Positions 16,429 through 25,095 of a stretch of 64,000 bases of DNA are shown here, one piece after another. The stretch is from JBCBGF01 sp039193455 (lineage in GTDB: Bacteria > Pseudomonadota > Alphaproteobacteria > Rhodobacterales > Rhodobacteraceae). Each line of letters opens with the position of its first letter. Within the stretch, counting starts at the first letter, position 1. The position numbers and the translations under genes are program-made. The notes under the pieces were generated by a model that worked only from the letters and a program-made list of their open reading frames with translations, did no database searches and was not told the DNA's origin. The stretch covers positions 99,733 through 163,732 of the forward strand of contig JBCCWO010000007.1 of the NCBI GenBank assembly GCA_039193455.1, in the 5' to 3' direction.

Positions 16429-16446
16429 TGTAAGTTATAATTGACA
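16429..16446. promoter_or_regulatory. PpsR box overlapping the bchF promoter
   Basis: TGTAAGTTATAATTGACA, perfect TGT-N12-ACA. Its right half is TTGACA (16441-16446), an ideal -35 element, followed after 18 nt by TAGTCT (16465-16470) as a possible -10. Repressor binding would directly cover the -35 of the bchF superoperon. The DNA between this box and the ppaA-side box (16300-16428) is AT-rich and holds no gene. Confidence 0.88.
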
Positions 16447-16502
16447 CTTTCGCCGTTACAGAAGTAGTCTGACCAAGGCAAAGACCGCTGGGAGAGGATT
16501 TC

Positions 16503-16991
16503 ATGACAGCATCGGGAGCATCTGATCCGTCTGGATCACGGCTCTATACCGCCGCCGAACGGGCGCGGCGCGATGCGACTGTCTGGACGGTGGTCCAGGG
16601 TGTTCTGGCGCCCGCGCAGTTCCTTGTCTTTGTGGTCTCGCTCGCGCTGGTGTTGCGCTATGTCTGGACCGGCGAGGGGTATGCCGCCGCGACGGTGTCG
16701 ATTCTGGTCAAAACGGGCTTTCTTTACGCGATTATGATCACCGGCTCGATCTGGGAGAAGGTGGTCTTCGGCAAGTGGCTGTTTGCGCCCGCGTTCTTCT
16801 GGGAAGACGTGTTCAGCTTTGTCGTCATTGCCTTGCACACCGCATATATCTGGGCGCTTTCAACGGGTTCGCTGGATCCGAGCGGTGAAATGGCGATCGC
16901 GCTGGCGGCCTATGTCGCCTATGTGATCAACGCCGGTCAGTTCCTGTGGAAGCTGCGGATGGCCCGGCTTGAGGGCGAGGTGGCGGCATGA
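16503..16991 (+). CDS. bchF: BchF, 3-vinyl (bacterio)chlorophyllide hydratase
   Basis: Adds water to the C3 vinyl group to give the 3-hydroxyethyl group later oxidised by BchC. 162 residues with about four transmembrane helices and the family stretch KTGFLYAIMITGSIWEKVVFG (about 72-92), then FAPAFFWEDVFSFVVIALHTAY. First gene of the long plus-strand run. GGGAGAGGA precedes the ATG; the stop overlaps bchN by 4 nt. Expression is expected to be repressed by PpsR through the adjacent boxes. Confidence 0.96.
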   Translation: MTASGASDPSGSRLYTAAERARRDATVWTVVQGVLAPAQFLVFVVSLALVLRYVWTGEGYAAATVSILVKTGFLYAIMITGSIWEKVVFGKWLFAPAFFWEDVFSFVVIALHTAYIWALSTGSLDPSGEMAIALAAYVAYVINAGQFLWKLRMARLEGEVAA

Positions 16992-18274
16992 ACGACCACA
17001 GCCCGATCCCCGCCGCCACCGGCTGTCGCGATGTCCCCGTTCTGAAAGAGCGCGGGCAGCGCGAAGTGTTCTGCGGATTGACCGGCATCATCTGGTTGCA
17101 CCGCAAGATGCAGGACGCGTTTTTCCTGGTCGTCGGATCGCGGACCTGCGCCCATCTGCTGCAATCGGCGGCTGGTGTGATGATCTTTGCCGAACCCAGA
17201 TTCGGGACGGCGATTCTTGAAGAGACCGATCTTGCCGGTTTGGCGGACGCCCACGAAGAACTGGACCGCGAAGTGGCCCGGTTGCTGTCACGGCGGCCTG
17301 ACATACGGCAATTGTTCCTTGTCGGGTCGTGCCCGTCGGAGGTGATCAAGCTTGATCTGGCACGTGCGGCGGAACGTCTCACCCAGGAACATGCGCCGCA
17401 TGTGCGTGTCCTGAACTTTTCGGGTTCGGGGATCGAGACGACGTTTACACAGGGCGAAGATGCGTGCCTGGCCTCTATGGTGCCGGCGATGCCTGCGACC
17501 GATGCGCGGGAGCTGCTGCTTGTCGGTGCCTTGCCCGATGTGGTCGAGGATCAGGCGCTGGGGCTGCTTGAGGCGCTGGGCATCGGCCCGGTGCGGTGCC
17601 TGCCGTCGCGCCGTGCGTCTGAGACGGCGGGCGTGGGCCCGAACACCGTCTTTGCGCTAACCCAGCCGTTTTTGGGCGACACGCATGCCGCGCTCACCCG
17701 CCGGGGCGCGCGCCACATCGCAGCGCCGTTTCCGTTCGGAGAAGAGGGCACAACCGCGTGGCTGCGCGCCGTGGCCGCGGAATTCGGTGTTTCCGAAGAG
17801 GTGTTCGATCGCGTGACCTCCGCGCCGCGGGCCCGCGCGCGCAAGGCCATCGCGGCGCAGTCGCAAGAGCTGCAGGGCCGGTCGATCTTTTTCTTCCCCG
17901 ATAGCCAGTTGGAAGTTCCGCTTGCCCGCTTTGTGACCCGCGAATGCGGGATGGAGGCGGTCGAGATTGGCTCTCCCTTTATTCACAAACAAGTCGTCGG
18001 GCCGGATCTGGACCTGATCGCGCAGGGGCCGGTGATTTCCGAAGGGCAGGATGTCGACCGGCAGCTGGACCGCGTGATTGCAGCAGATCCGGACCTGACA
18101 GTTTGCGGGCTGGGCCTCGCCAATCCGCTGGAGGCGCGGGGGATGGCCACGAAATGGGCCATCGAGCTCGTCTTTACCCCGGTGCATTTCTACGAACAGG
18201 CAGGCGATCTGGCGGGGCTGTTCTCGCGGCCCCTGGTGCGGCGCGACAAGCTGCGGCTGGAGGCGGCGCAATGA
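16988..18274 (+). CDS. bchN: BchN, dark-operative protochlorophyllide reductase subunit N
   Basis: NifD-like subunit of the light-independent protochlorophyllide reductase; with BchB it reduces ring D using electrons from BchL. 428 residues. Cluster cysteines are seen at C29 (EVFCGLTG), C54 (SRTCAHLL) and in VGSCPSEVIK near 115, matching the known BchN ligands. Coupled on both sides by ATGA overlaps. Confidence 0.97.
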   Translation: MNDHSPIPAATGCRDVPVLKERGQREVFCGLTGIIWLHRKMQDAFFLVVGSRTCAHLLQSAAGVMIFAEPRFGTAILEETDLAGLADAHEELDREVARLLSRRPDIRQLFLVGSCPSEVIKLDLARAAERLTQEHAPHVRVLNFSGSGIETTFTQGEDACLASMVPAMPATDARELLLVGALPDVVEDQALGLLEALGIGPVRCLPSRRASETAGVGPNTVFALTQPFLGDTHAALTRRGARHIAAPFPFGEEGTTAWLRAVAAEFGVSEEVFDRVTSAPRARARKAIAAQSQELQGRSIFFFPDSQLEVPLARFVTRECGMEAVEIGSPFIHKQVVGPDLDLIAQGPVISEGQDVDRQLDRVIAADPDLTVCGLGLANPLEARGMATKWAIELVFTPVHFYEQAGDLAGLFSRPLVRRDKLRLEAAQ

Positions 18275-19815
18275 AGCTGACCGTCTGGACATATGAGGGC
18301 CCGCCCCATGTCGGCGCGATGCGTGTCGCGACGGGCATGAAGGGGCTGCACTATGTGCTGCACGCCCCACAGGGCGATACCTATGCCGATCTGCTCTTCA
18401 CGATGATCGAACGGCGCGATCACCGCCCGCCGGTGACTTACACAACCTTTCAGGCGCGCGATCTGGGATCGGACACGGCGCATCTCTTCAAAGATGCCTG
18501 CCGCGATGCCTATGAGCGGTTCCAACCGCAGGCGATCATTGTCGGCGCGTCCTGCACCGCCGAGCTGATCCAGGACGATCCCGGCGGGCTGGCCGAGACG
18601 ATGGGCCTGCCGATCCCGGTTATTCCGCTGGAGCTGCCGAGCTATCAGCGGAAAGAGAATTTCGGCTGCGACGAGACGTTTTTTCAGATCGTTCGCCATC
18701 TGGCGGCCCCGCAAGAGAAAACGGCGACGATCACAGCGAACCTGATCGGGCCCACGGGGTTGGGGTTCCGGCATCGCGACGATATCGAAGAGGTCACGGC
18801 GCTGTTGCATGACCTGGGGATCGGCGTGAATGTGGTGGCCCCGATGGGCGCCAGCCCGGCAGATATCGTGCGGCTGCCCGCGGCGCATTTCAACGTGCTG
18901 ATGTACCCCGAGACGGGCGAGGCGGCGGCGCGGTTCCTCGAGCGGAACTTTGATCAGCCCTACACCAAGGTGGTGCCGATCGGCGTGGGGGCGACGCAGG
19001 ATTTCATCGCCGAGGTGCGCGAGATCACCGGTGTGACCGGCGTGGCGGATACCGCGCGGCTGCGGCTGCCCTGGTATTCGAAGTCGGTCGACTCGACCTA
19101 TCTGACCGGCAAGCGGGTGTTCCTGTTTGGCGACGCGACCCATGTGAAGGCCGCCGCGCGGATCGCGCGGGATGAGATGGGGTTCACCGTTGCGGGCCTT
19201 GGCTGCTACAACCGCGAATTTGCGCGCGATATCCGAGCCCTGGCGAAAGAGTTCGGGGTCGAGCCGCTGATCACCGATGACTACCTCGTCGTCGAGGAAG
19301 CCATCGAGGCGGCGCAGCCCGAGATGATCCTGGGCACCCAGATGGAGCGCCATATCGGCAAGCGGTTGGGCATCCCCTGCGCGGTGATTTCGGCGCCCGT
19401 GCATGTGCAGGATTTCCCCGCGCGCTACAGCCCGCAGATGGGGTGGGAAGGCGCGAATGTGATCTTTGACACCTGGGTCCATCCGCTGGTGATGGGGCTG
19501 GAAGAGCATCTGCTGCACATGTTCCGCGAGGATTTTGAGTTCCACGATGCGGCGGGGCCAAGCCACCATGGCGGGCATGCGCCACGCTCGGTCGCGGAGG
19601 CTGAAGCCGTCGAAGAGCCCGCGCCCGAGATCCCGGTGGTGCAGAACGACGGGTCGGTCGTCTGGCTGCCCGACGCCGAGCGCGAGTTGAAGAAGATCCC
19701 GTTCTTTGTGCGCGGCAAGGCGCGGCGCAATACCGAGCTCTTCGCCGCCGAGCGGGGCGTGGCCGAGATCAGCGTCGATACCCTTTACGAAGCGAAAGCC
19801 CACTATGCGCGATGA
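18271..19815 (+). CDS. bchB: BchB, dark-operative protochlorophyllide reductase subunit B
   Basis: NifK-like partner of BchN. 514 residues from ATG 18271, which overlaps the bchN stop. Asp36 in HAPQGDTYAD is at the unusual aspartate ligand position of the BchNB cluster. ASCTAELIQDDPGG and the C-terminal light-independent reductase domain (WLPDAERELKKIPFFVRGKARRN, about 470-493) are present. A His/Ala-rich linker (about 428-455) precedes that domain. The 3' end overlaps bchH by 11 nt. Confidence 0.97.
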   Translation: MKLTVWTYEGPPHVGAMRVATGMKGLHYVLHAPQGDTYADLLFTMIERRDHRPPVTYTTFQARDLGSDTAHLFKDACRDAYERFQPQAIIVGASCTAELIQDDPGGLAETMGLPIPVIPLELPSYQRKENFGCDETFFQIVRHLAAPQEKTATITANLIGPTGLGFRHRDDIEEVTALLHDLGIGVNVVAPMGASPADIVRLPAAHFNVLMYPETGEAAARFLERNFDQPYTKVVPIGVGATQDFIAEVREITGVTGVADTARLRLPWYSKSVDSTYLTGKRVFLFGDATHVKAAARIARDEMGFTVAGLGCYNREFARDIRALAKEFGVEPLITDDYLVVEEAIEAAQPEMILGTQMERHIGKRLGIPCAVISAPVHVQDFPARYSPQMGWEGANVIFDTWVHPLVMGLEEHLLHMFREDFEFHDAAGPSHHGGHAPRSVAEAEAVEEPAPEIPVVQNDGSVVWLPDAERELKKIPFFVRGKARRNTELFAAERGVAEISVDTLYEAKAHYAR

Positions 19816-22800
19816 CAGCCATATCCCCGGCTACCGCGTGGTGATCGTCACGCTGGACGCGCATTCCGCGGGGCCCGCGGCGCGCGTGTCAGAACGGCTG
19901 GCGGGGGAGTTTCCGGGGCTGTCGGTGACGGTGCATGCCGCCGCCGAGTGGGCCGAGAACCCCGCCGCGCTGGATCTGGCGCGCGATGCGGTGCGCCATG
20001 CCGATATCGTTGTCGCAAACCTGTTGTTCATCGAAGAGCATATCCAGGCGATCCTGCCCGATCTGCAGGCGCGGCGGGATCACTGCGATGCAATGATCGG
20101 GGTGATTGCCGACCCACAGGTCGTCAAGCTGACGCGGATGGGCGATCTGGACATGGCCAAACCCGCAAGCGGGGCGATGGCGCTGCTCAAGCGGTTGCGG
20201 GGGTCGTCGAAACCCTCGGCCGCTTCGGGTGAAAAGCAGATGAAGCTGCTGCGCCGCTTGCCGAAGATCCTGAAATACATCCCGGGCAAGGCACAGGATC
20301 TGCGGGCCTGGTTCCTGACCATGCAATACTGGCTGGGCGGGTCGGACGACAATGTCGAGGCGATGATCCGCTTCCTTGTCTCGCGCTATAGCCGTGAGGC
20401 CGCCTGGCGCGGGCGCGGGGCGGCGGCGCCGATCGATTACCCCGAGGTTGGGCTTTACCACCCGGATCTGCCGGGCCACCACATCACCACCGATATCGAT
20501 GCGTTGCCGGGGCCGGAGCGGCCGGTGGCAACCGTCGGCCTCTTGATGCTGCGGTCGTATATCCTGGCCTCGGATGCGGCGCATTACGACGGGGTGATCC
20601 GGGCGTTCGAGGCCAAGGGCATTCGCTGTCTGCCGGCCTTTGCGGGCGGGCTGGACGGGCGGCCCGCGATCGAGGCGTTTTTCAAGGGCCGGGTCGATGC
20701 GATGGTATCGCTGACCGGGTTCTCGCTAATCGGTGGGCCCGCCTACAACGACAGCGACGCGGCGGTCGAGGTGCTGCGCGATCTCGATGTGCCGTATGTC
20801 GCCGCACATCCGCTGGAGTTCCAGACCTTGGGCCAGTGGGCGGCGTCGGATGGCGGGCTGGGCCCGGTGGAAACCACCATGCTGATCGCGCTGCCCGAGA
20901 TTGACGGGGCGACCAACCCCACGGTCTTTGCCGGGCGGCATGGCGAACACGGGTGCCATGGCTGTGCGCATGACTGCAAAGTGGAGTCCGATTGCCGAGC
21001 GATGGCCCCCTGCCTGGAGCGGATCGAACGGCTGGCTGAAAAGACCCTACGCCTGGCCAAACTGCGCCGGGCCGAAAACGCCGAAAAGAAGGTGGGGATC
21101 GTCCTCTTTGGCTTTCCGCCAAATGCCGGGGCGGTGGGCACGGCGGCCTACCTGTCGGTGTTTGAGAGCCTGCACAACACGCTGAAACGCATGCGGGCCG
21201 AAGGCTATGACGTGGAGGTTCCGGCCACGGTCGAGGACCTGCGCATCGCCGTTTTGCAGGGCAATGCCGACCAGTACGGTCAAGAGGCGAATGTCGCCGC
21301 CCATGTGGACGCCGATACCATCGTGCGCGGCACCCCGCATCTGAGTGCGATCGAAGAGGTCTGGGGCCCCGCACCGGGCCGGGTGCAATCGGACGGGCGC
21401 GGGGTGTTCGTTCTGGGCCAGCATTTCGGCAATGTGTTCGTTGGCGTCCAACCGACCTTTGGGTACGAGGGCGACCCGATGCGGTTGCTGTTTGAAAAGG
21501 GCTTTGCCCCGACGCACGCCTTCATGACCTTCTACACCTGGCTGCGCGATACCTATCGGGCGGACGTGATCCTGCATTTCGGGATGCATGGGGCGCTTGA
21601 GTTCATGCCGGGCAAGCAAACGGGGCTGGGCGCGCGCGACTGGCCCGACCGGCTGATCGGCGAGATGCCGAACGTGTACCTTTATGCCTCGAACAACCCC
21701 AGCGAGGCGACGCTGGCCAAGCGCCGGTCGAACGCGGTGACGGTGACGCACCTGACGCCGCCCTTGGCCGCATCGGGGCTTTACAAAGGCCTTCAAGAGC
21801 TGAAGGACAGCGTCACGCGCTGGCGCGGGCTGGAGCCGGGCAGCGCCGAACGCGGGGATCTGGAGGCGCTGATCGCGGATCAGGCGGCGGCGGTGGATCT
21901 GGCCGGGGCGGACCCGGAAGCGTTGTGGCTGACCTTGCTGGAAACCGAAGATGCGCTGATCCCCGAAGGCCTGCATGTGGTGGGCCAGCCCATGACTGAG
22001 GCCGCGCGGGCCGAGCATTTGCGCGTGATGGCCGAGACCGATGAGGAAACACGGGCCCGTGTCGCGGACCTGTTGGGTCAGGATGCGGAACTGCCCGCGC
22101 TGATGCGCGCGCTTGAGGCGCGGTACATCCCGCCGGTTCCGGGCGGCGATCTGATCCGGTCGCCCGATGTGTTGCCCACGGGGCGGAACATCCATGCGTT
22201 TGATCCGTTCCGGATGCCGACGGCGTTCGCGATGCAGGATGGCGCCAAGCAGGCGCAACTGCTGCTGGAGACGCATGACGCGCTGCCCCGCACAGTGGCG
22301 CTGGTGCTGTGGGGGTCGGACAACATCAAATCCGATGGCGGGCCGATCGCGCAGGCGCTGGCGCTGATGGGGGCCGCGCCGCGGTTTGACAGCTATGGGC
22401 GGCTCTGCGGGGCGGATCTGGTGCCGCTGGAGGAGTTGGGCCGCCCGCGGATCGACGTGGTGATGACGCTGTCGGGGATTTTCCGGGATTTGCTGCCGTT
22501 GCAGACGCGGATGCTGGCCGAGGCGGCGTGGAAAGCGGCGAGCGCGGATGAGCCGCTGGAGCAGAACTTTATCCGCGCCCATGCGCTGGCCTATGCCGAG
22601 CAGATGGGCTGCGATCTGGAGACCGCGGCGCTGCGCGTGTTCTCGAATGCCGAAGGGGCCTATGGCTCGAACGTCAATGCGCTGGTCGATAGTTCGGCCT
22701 TTGGCGATGAGGATGAGCTGGCCGATGCCTATGAGGCGCGCAAGAGTTTTGCCTATGGGCGCAACGGCAAGGCCAGTCCCAACGCGGCGTTGTTGCAGCG

Positions 22801-23353
22801 CACGTTGAAAGATGTCGACGTCGCCTATCAGAACCTCGAATCCGTCGAGCTGGGGGTGACGACCGTCGACCACTATTTCGACACGCTGGGCGGGATCAGC
22901 CGGGCGGTCAAACGCGCGCGGGGCAGCGATGCGGCGATCTATATCGGCGACCAGACCCGCGGGGCGGGCAAGGTGCGGACGCTGAAGGATCAGGTCGCGC
23001 TTGAAACCCGCTCGCGCAGCCTGAACCCGAAGTGGTTCGAAGGGATGCTGCAGCATGGGCATGAGGGCGTGCGTCAGATCGAGGCGCAGGTCACCAACAC
23101 GCTGGGCTGGTCGGCCACGACCGGTCAGGTCGACCCCTGGGTGTACCAGCGCATCAGCGAGACCTTTGTGCTCGACGACGAGATGCGGCGGCGGCTGGCG
23201 GAGTTGAATCCGAAGGCGTCTGCGCGGATGGCGAACCGCCTGCTGGAAGCCAATGACCGCGATTACTGGCAGCCCGACGATGCCACGCTCGCCGCGTTGC
23301 AGGACGCAGCGGATGAATTAGAAGACCGGATCGAGGGGGTGGCCGCGGAATGA
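19805..23353 (+). CDS. bchH: BchH, magnesium chelatase large subunit
   Basis: Porphyrin-binding subunit of Mg chelatase, which inserts Mg into protoporphyrin IX together with BchI and BchD (not in this window). 1182 residues, normal for the family. CobN-type domain signature HFGMHGALEFMPGKQTGLG (about 592-610) and the N-terminal domain YRVVIVTLDAHSAGPA are clear. Start at ATG 19805 inside the bchB tail. The gene is the largest in the window and ends in a TGA that overlaps a short ATG-led ORF towards bchL. Confidence 0.97.
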   Translation: MRDDSHIPGYRVVIVTLDAHSAGPAARVSERLAGEFPGLSVTVHAAAEWAENPAALDLARDAVRHADIVVANLLFIEEHIQAILPDLQARRDHCDAMIGVIADPQVVKLTRMGDLDMAKPASGAMALLKRLRGSSKPSAASGEKQMKLLRRLPKILKYIPGKAQDLRAWFLTMQYWLGGSDDNVEAMIRFLVSRYSREAAWRGRGAAAPIDYPEVGLYHPDLPGHHITTDIDALPGPERPVATVGLLMLRSYILASDAAHYDGVIRAFEAKGIRCLPAFAGGLDGRPAIEAFFKGRVDAMVSLTGFSLIGGPAYNDSDAAVEVLRDLDVPYVAAHPLEFQTLGQWAASDGGLGPVETTMLIALPEIDGATNPTVFAGRHGEHGCHGCAHDCKVESDCRAMAPCLERIERLAEKTLRLAKLRRAENAEKKVGIVLFGFPPNAGAVGTAAYLSVFESLHNTLKRMRAEGYDVEVPATVEDLRIAVLQGNADQYGQEANVAAHVDADTIVRGTPHLSAIEEVWGPAPGRVQSDGRGVFVLGQHFGNVFVGVQPTFGYEGDPMRLLFEKGFAPTHAFMTFYTWLRDTYRADVILHFGMHGALEFMPGKQTGLGARDWPDRLIGEMPNVYLYASNNPSEATLAKRRSNAVTVTHLTPPLAASGLYKGLQELKDSVTRWRGLEPGSAERGDLEALIADQAAAVDLAGADPEALWLTLLETEDALIPEGLHVVGQPMTEAARAEHLRVMAETDEETRARVADLLGQDAELPALMRALEARYIPPVPGGDLIRSPDVLPTGRNIHAFDPFRMPTAFAMQDGAKQAQLLLETHDALPRTVALVLWGSDNIKSDGGPIAQALALMGAAPRFDSYGRLCGADLVPLEELGRPRIDVVMTLSGIFRDLLPLQTRMLAEAAWKAASADEPLEQNFIRAHALAYAEQMGCDLETAALRVFSNAEGAYGSNVNALVDSSAFGDEDELADAYEARKSFAYGRNGKASPNAALLQRTLKDVDVAYQNLESVELGVTTVDHYFDTLGGISRAVKRARGSDAAIYIGDQTRGAGKVRTLKDQVALETRSRSLNPKWFEGMLQHGHEGVRQIEAQVTNTLGWSATTGQVDPWVYQRISETFVLDDEMRRRLAELNPKASARMANRLLEANDRDYWQPDDATLAALQDAADELEDRIEGVAAE

Positions 23354-23469
23354 ACCAGTGCTTTGACCCCAGCGTTTCGCCTGATGGCGCAGGTTTCGAC
23401 ATGAGTATTTTTGCCAAGATGAAGGGCGCCTGGGCGCCTGAACAGGAGGTTCTCCATGAGCCCACTTGA
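23350..23469 (+). other. bchH-bchL junction with 39-codon ORF and Rhodobacterales-type repeat
   Basis: The 102-nt gap is open from an ATG overlapping the bchH stop to a TGA 14 nt inside bchL. Codon use is weak (about 64 percent G/C third positions), so I doubt it encodes a functional peptide. The segment GTATTTTTGCCAAGATGAA (23404-23422) matches a motif I associate with intergenic repeats of Rhodobacterales; a related copy lies at 43772-43793. The bchL ribosome-binding site AGGAGG is at its 3' end. Confidence 0.45.
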
Positions 23470-24421
23470 CGCGAAATCACCTCCCGCGGCGCGGGCCAAT
23501 GAGCGGGAACGGGCGGGCCTTGAGGCGCGGGGGCTTGCGACGCCGCCCGTCCTGAAAGGCGAGGATGGCGAAGGCTCGGTCCAGGTGCATCAGGATGCCT
23601 CGATGAAGATCGAAGGGGCCAAGGTGTTCTCGGTCTATGGCAAGGGCGGGATCGGCAAATCGACGACCTCGTCGAACCTGTCGGTGGCGTTCTCAAAACT
23701 GGGCAAGCGGGTTTTGCAGATCGGCTGCGACCCCAAGCACGATTCGACCTTTACGCTGACCGGGCATTTGCAGCCCACCGTGATCGACATCCTGAAAGAG
23801 GTCGATTTCCACGCCGAGGAACTGCGGCCCGAGGATTTCGTGACCAATGGCTTCAACGGGGTGATGTGCGTCGAGGCGGGCGGGCCGCCGGCGGGCACGG
23901 GCTGTGGCGGCTATGTCGTGGGGCAGACGGTGAAGCTTTTGAAGCAACACCACATGCTGGAAGACACGGATGTGGTGATCTTCGATGTGCTGGGGGATGT
24001 GGTCTGCGGCGGGTTTGCCGCGCCGTTGCAGCATGCCGACCGCGCGGTGATTGTGACCGCGAATGATTTCGATTCCATCTATGCGATGAACCGGATCATC
24101 GCGGCGGTGCAGGCGAAGTCGAAGAATTACAATGTGCGGCTGGCGGGCTGTGTGGCGAACCGGTCGAAGGACACCGACGAGGTGGACCGGTATTGCGAGA
24201 CGGTGGGATTCCGCCGCATCGCGCACATGCCCGATTACGACGCCATCCGCCGCTCGCGCCTGAAGAAAAAGACGTTGTTCGAGATGCCCGATGACGAAGA
24301 CATCGTCATCGCCCGCGCCGAATACCTTCGGCTGGCCGAGACGCTTTATGCGGGGACCGAGCCGTTGGCGCCTGCGCCGCTGCCCGACCGCGAGATCTTT
24401 GAACTCTTGGGTTTCGATTGA
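23456..24421 (+). CDS. bchL: BchL, dark-operative protochlorophyllide reductase iron protein
   Basis: NifH-like ATPase that passes electrons to BchNB. 321 residues: P-loop YGKGGIGKST at 61-70, cluster cysteines C150 (AGTGCGGY) and C184 (DVVCGGFA). The conserved GEDGEGSVQVH begins at about 35, after an N-terminal stretch roughly 20 residues longer than in Rhodobacter BchL as I remember it, rich in Ala, Arg and Glu. ATG 23456 is preceded by AGGAGG. Stop overlaps bchM as TGATG. Confidence 0.97.
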   Translation: MSPLDAKSPPAARANERERAGLEARGLATPPVLKGEDGEGSVQVHQDASMKIEGAKVFSVYGKGGIGKSTTSSNLSVAFSKLGKRVLQIGCDPKHDSTFTLTGHLQPTVIDILKEVDFHAEELRPEDFVTNGFNGVMCVEAGGPPAGTGCGGYVVGQTVKLLKQHHMLEDTDVVIFDVLGDVVCGGFAAPLQHADRAVIVTANDFDSIYAMNRIIAAVQAKSKNYNVRLAGCVANRSKDTDEVDRYCETVGFRRIAHMPDYDAIRRSRLKKKTLFEMPDDEDIVIARAEYLRLAETLYAGTEPLAPAPLPDREIFELLGFD

Positions 24422-25095
24422 TGGCAACAACCGCCTCATATGACGCGACGCGCGCGCGGGTTGAGGATTACTTCGACCGGACGGCGACCCAGACCTGGGA
24501 ACGCCTGACCTCGGACGCGCCGGTGAGCAAGATCCGGCAGACGGTGCGCGCCGGGCGCGACCGGATGCGCGCGCTGATGCTGTCGCGCCTGCCCGAGGAT
24601 CTGACAGGCGTGCGCGTTCTGGATGCCGGGTGCGGCGCGGGGCAGATGACCGCCGAGCTTGCCGCGCGTGGCGCGGATGTGACGGCAGTCGATATCTCGC
24701 CCGCGCTGATCGAGGTGGCGCAGGCGCGCCTGCCCGAGAATGCGCGCGGCCGCGTGCGGTTTGTTGCGGGCGACATGCTGAGCGATTTGGGCGCGCATGA
24801 CTTTGTCGTCGCGATGGACAGTCTGATTTACTACAGCGTGCCCGATATCGTGTCGGCGCTCGACCGGTTGGCATCGCGCACCCGCGGGGGTGTGGTGTTT
24901 ACCGTGGCGCCGCGCACACCGTTTCTGATGACCTTCTGGGGCCTGGGCAAAGTCTTTCCACGCTCGGACCGCTCACCCGTGATGGTCCCGCATGCGCATC
25001 AGCATCTGGCCGATGCGGTGGGCGGCGAGCTGGCCAAGATCGATCGTGTCACCAGCGGCTTCTACATCTCGGAATGTCTGGAGCTGCGCCCATGA
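24421..25095 (+). CDS. bchM: BchM, Mg-protoporphyrin IX O-methyltransferase
   Basis: SAM-dependent methylation of the C13 propionate of Mg-protoporphyrin IX, giving the substrate of the AcsF cyclase. 224 residues from ATG 24421, one codon after a possible TTG. SAM motif VRVLDAGCGAGQMT (about 63-76) and VDISPALIEVAQARLP are visible. BchM typically works in contact with BchH, two genes upstream. The stop overlaps lhaA as ATGA. Confidence 0.96.
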   Translation: MATTASYDATRARVEDYFDRTATQTWERLTSDAPVSKIRQTVRAGRDRMRALMLSRLPEDLTGVRVLDAGCGAGQMTAELAARGADVTAVDISPALIEVAQARLPENARGRVRFVAGDMLSDLGAHDFVVAMDSLIYYSVPDIVSALDRLASRTRGGVVFTVAPRTPFLMTFWGLGKVFPRSDRSPVMVPHAHQHLADAVGGELAKIDRVTSGFYISECLELRP

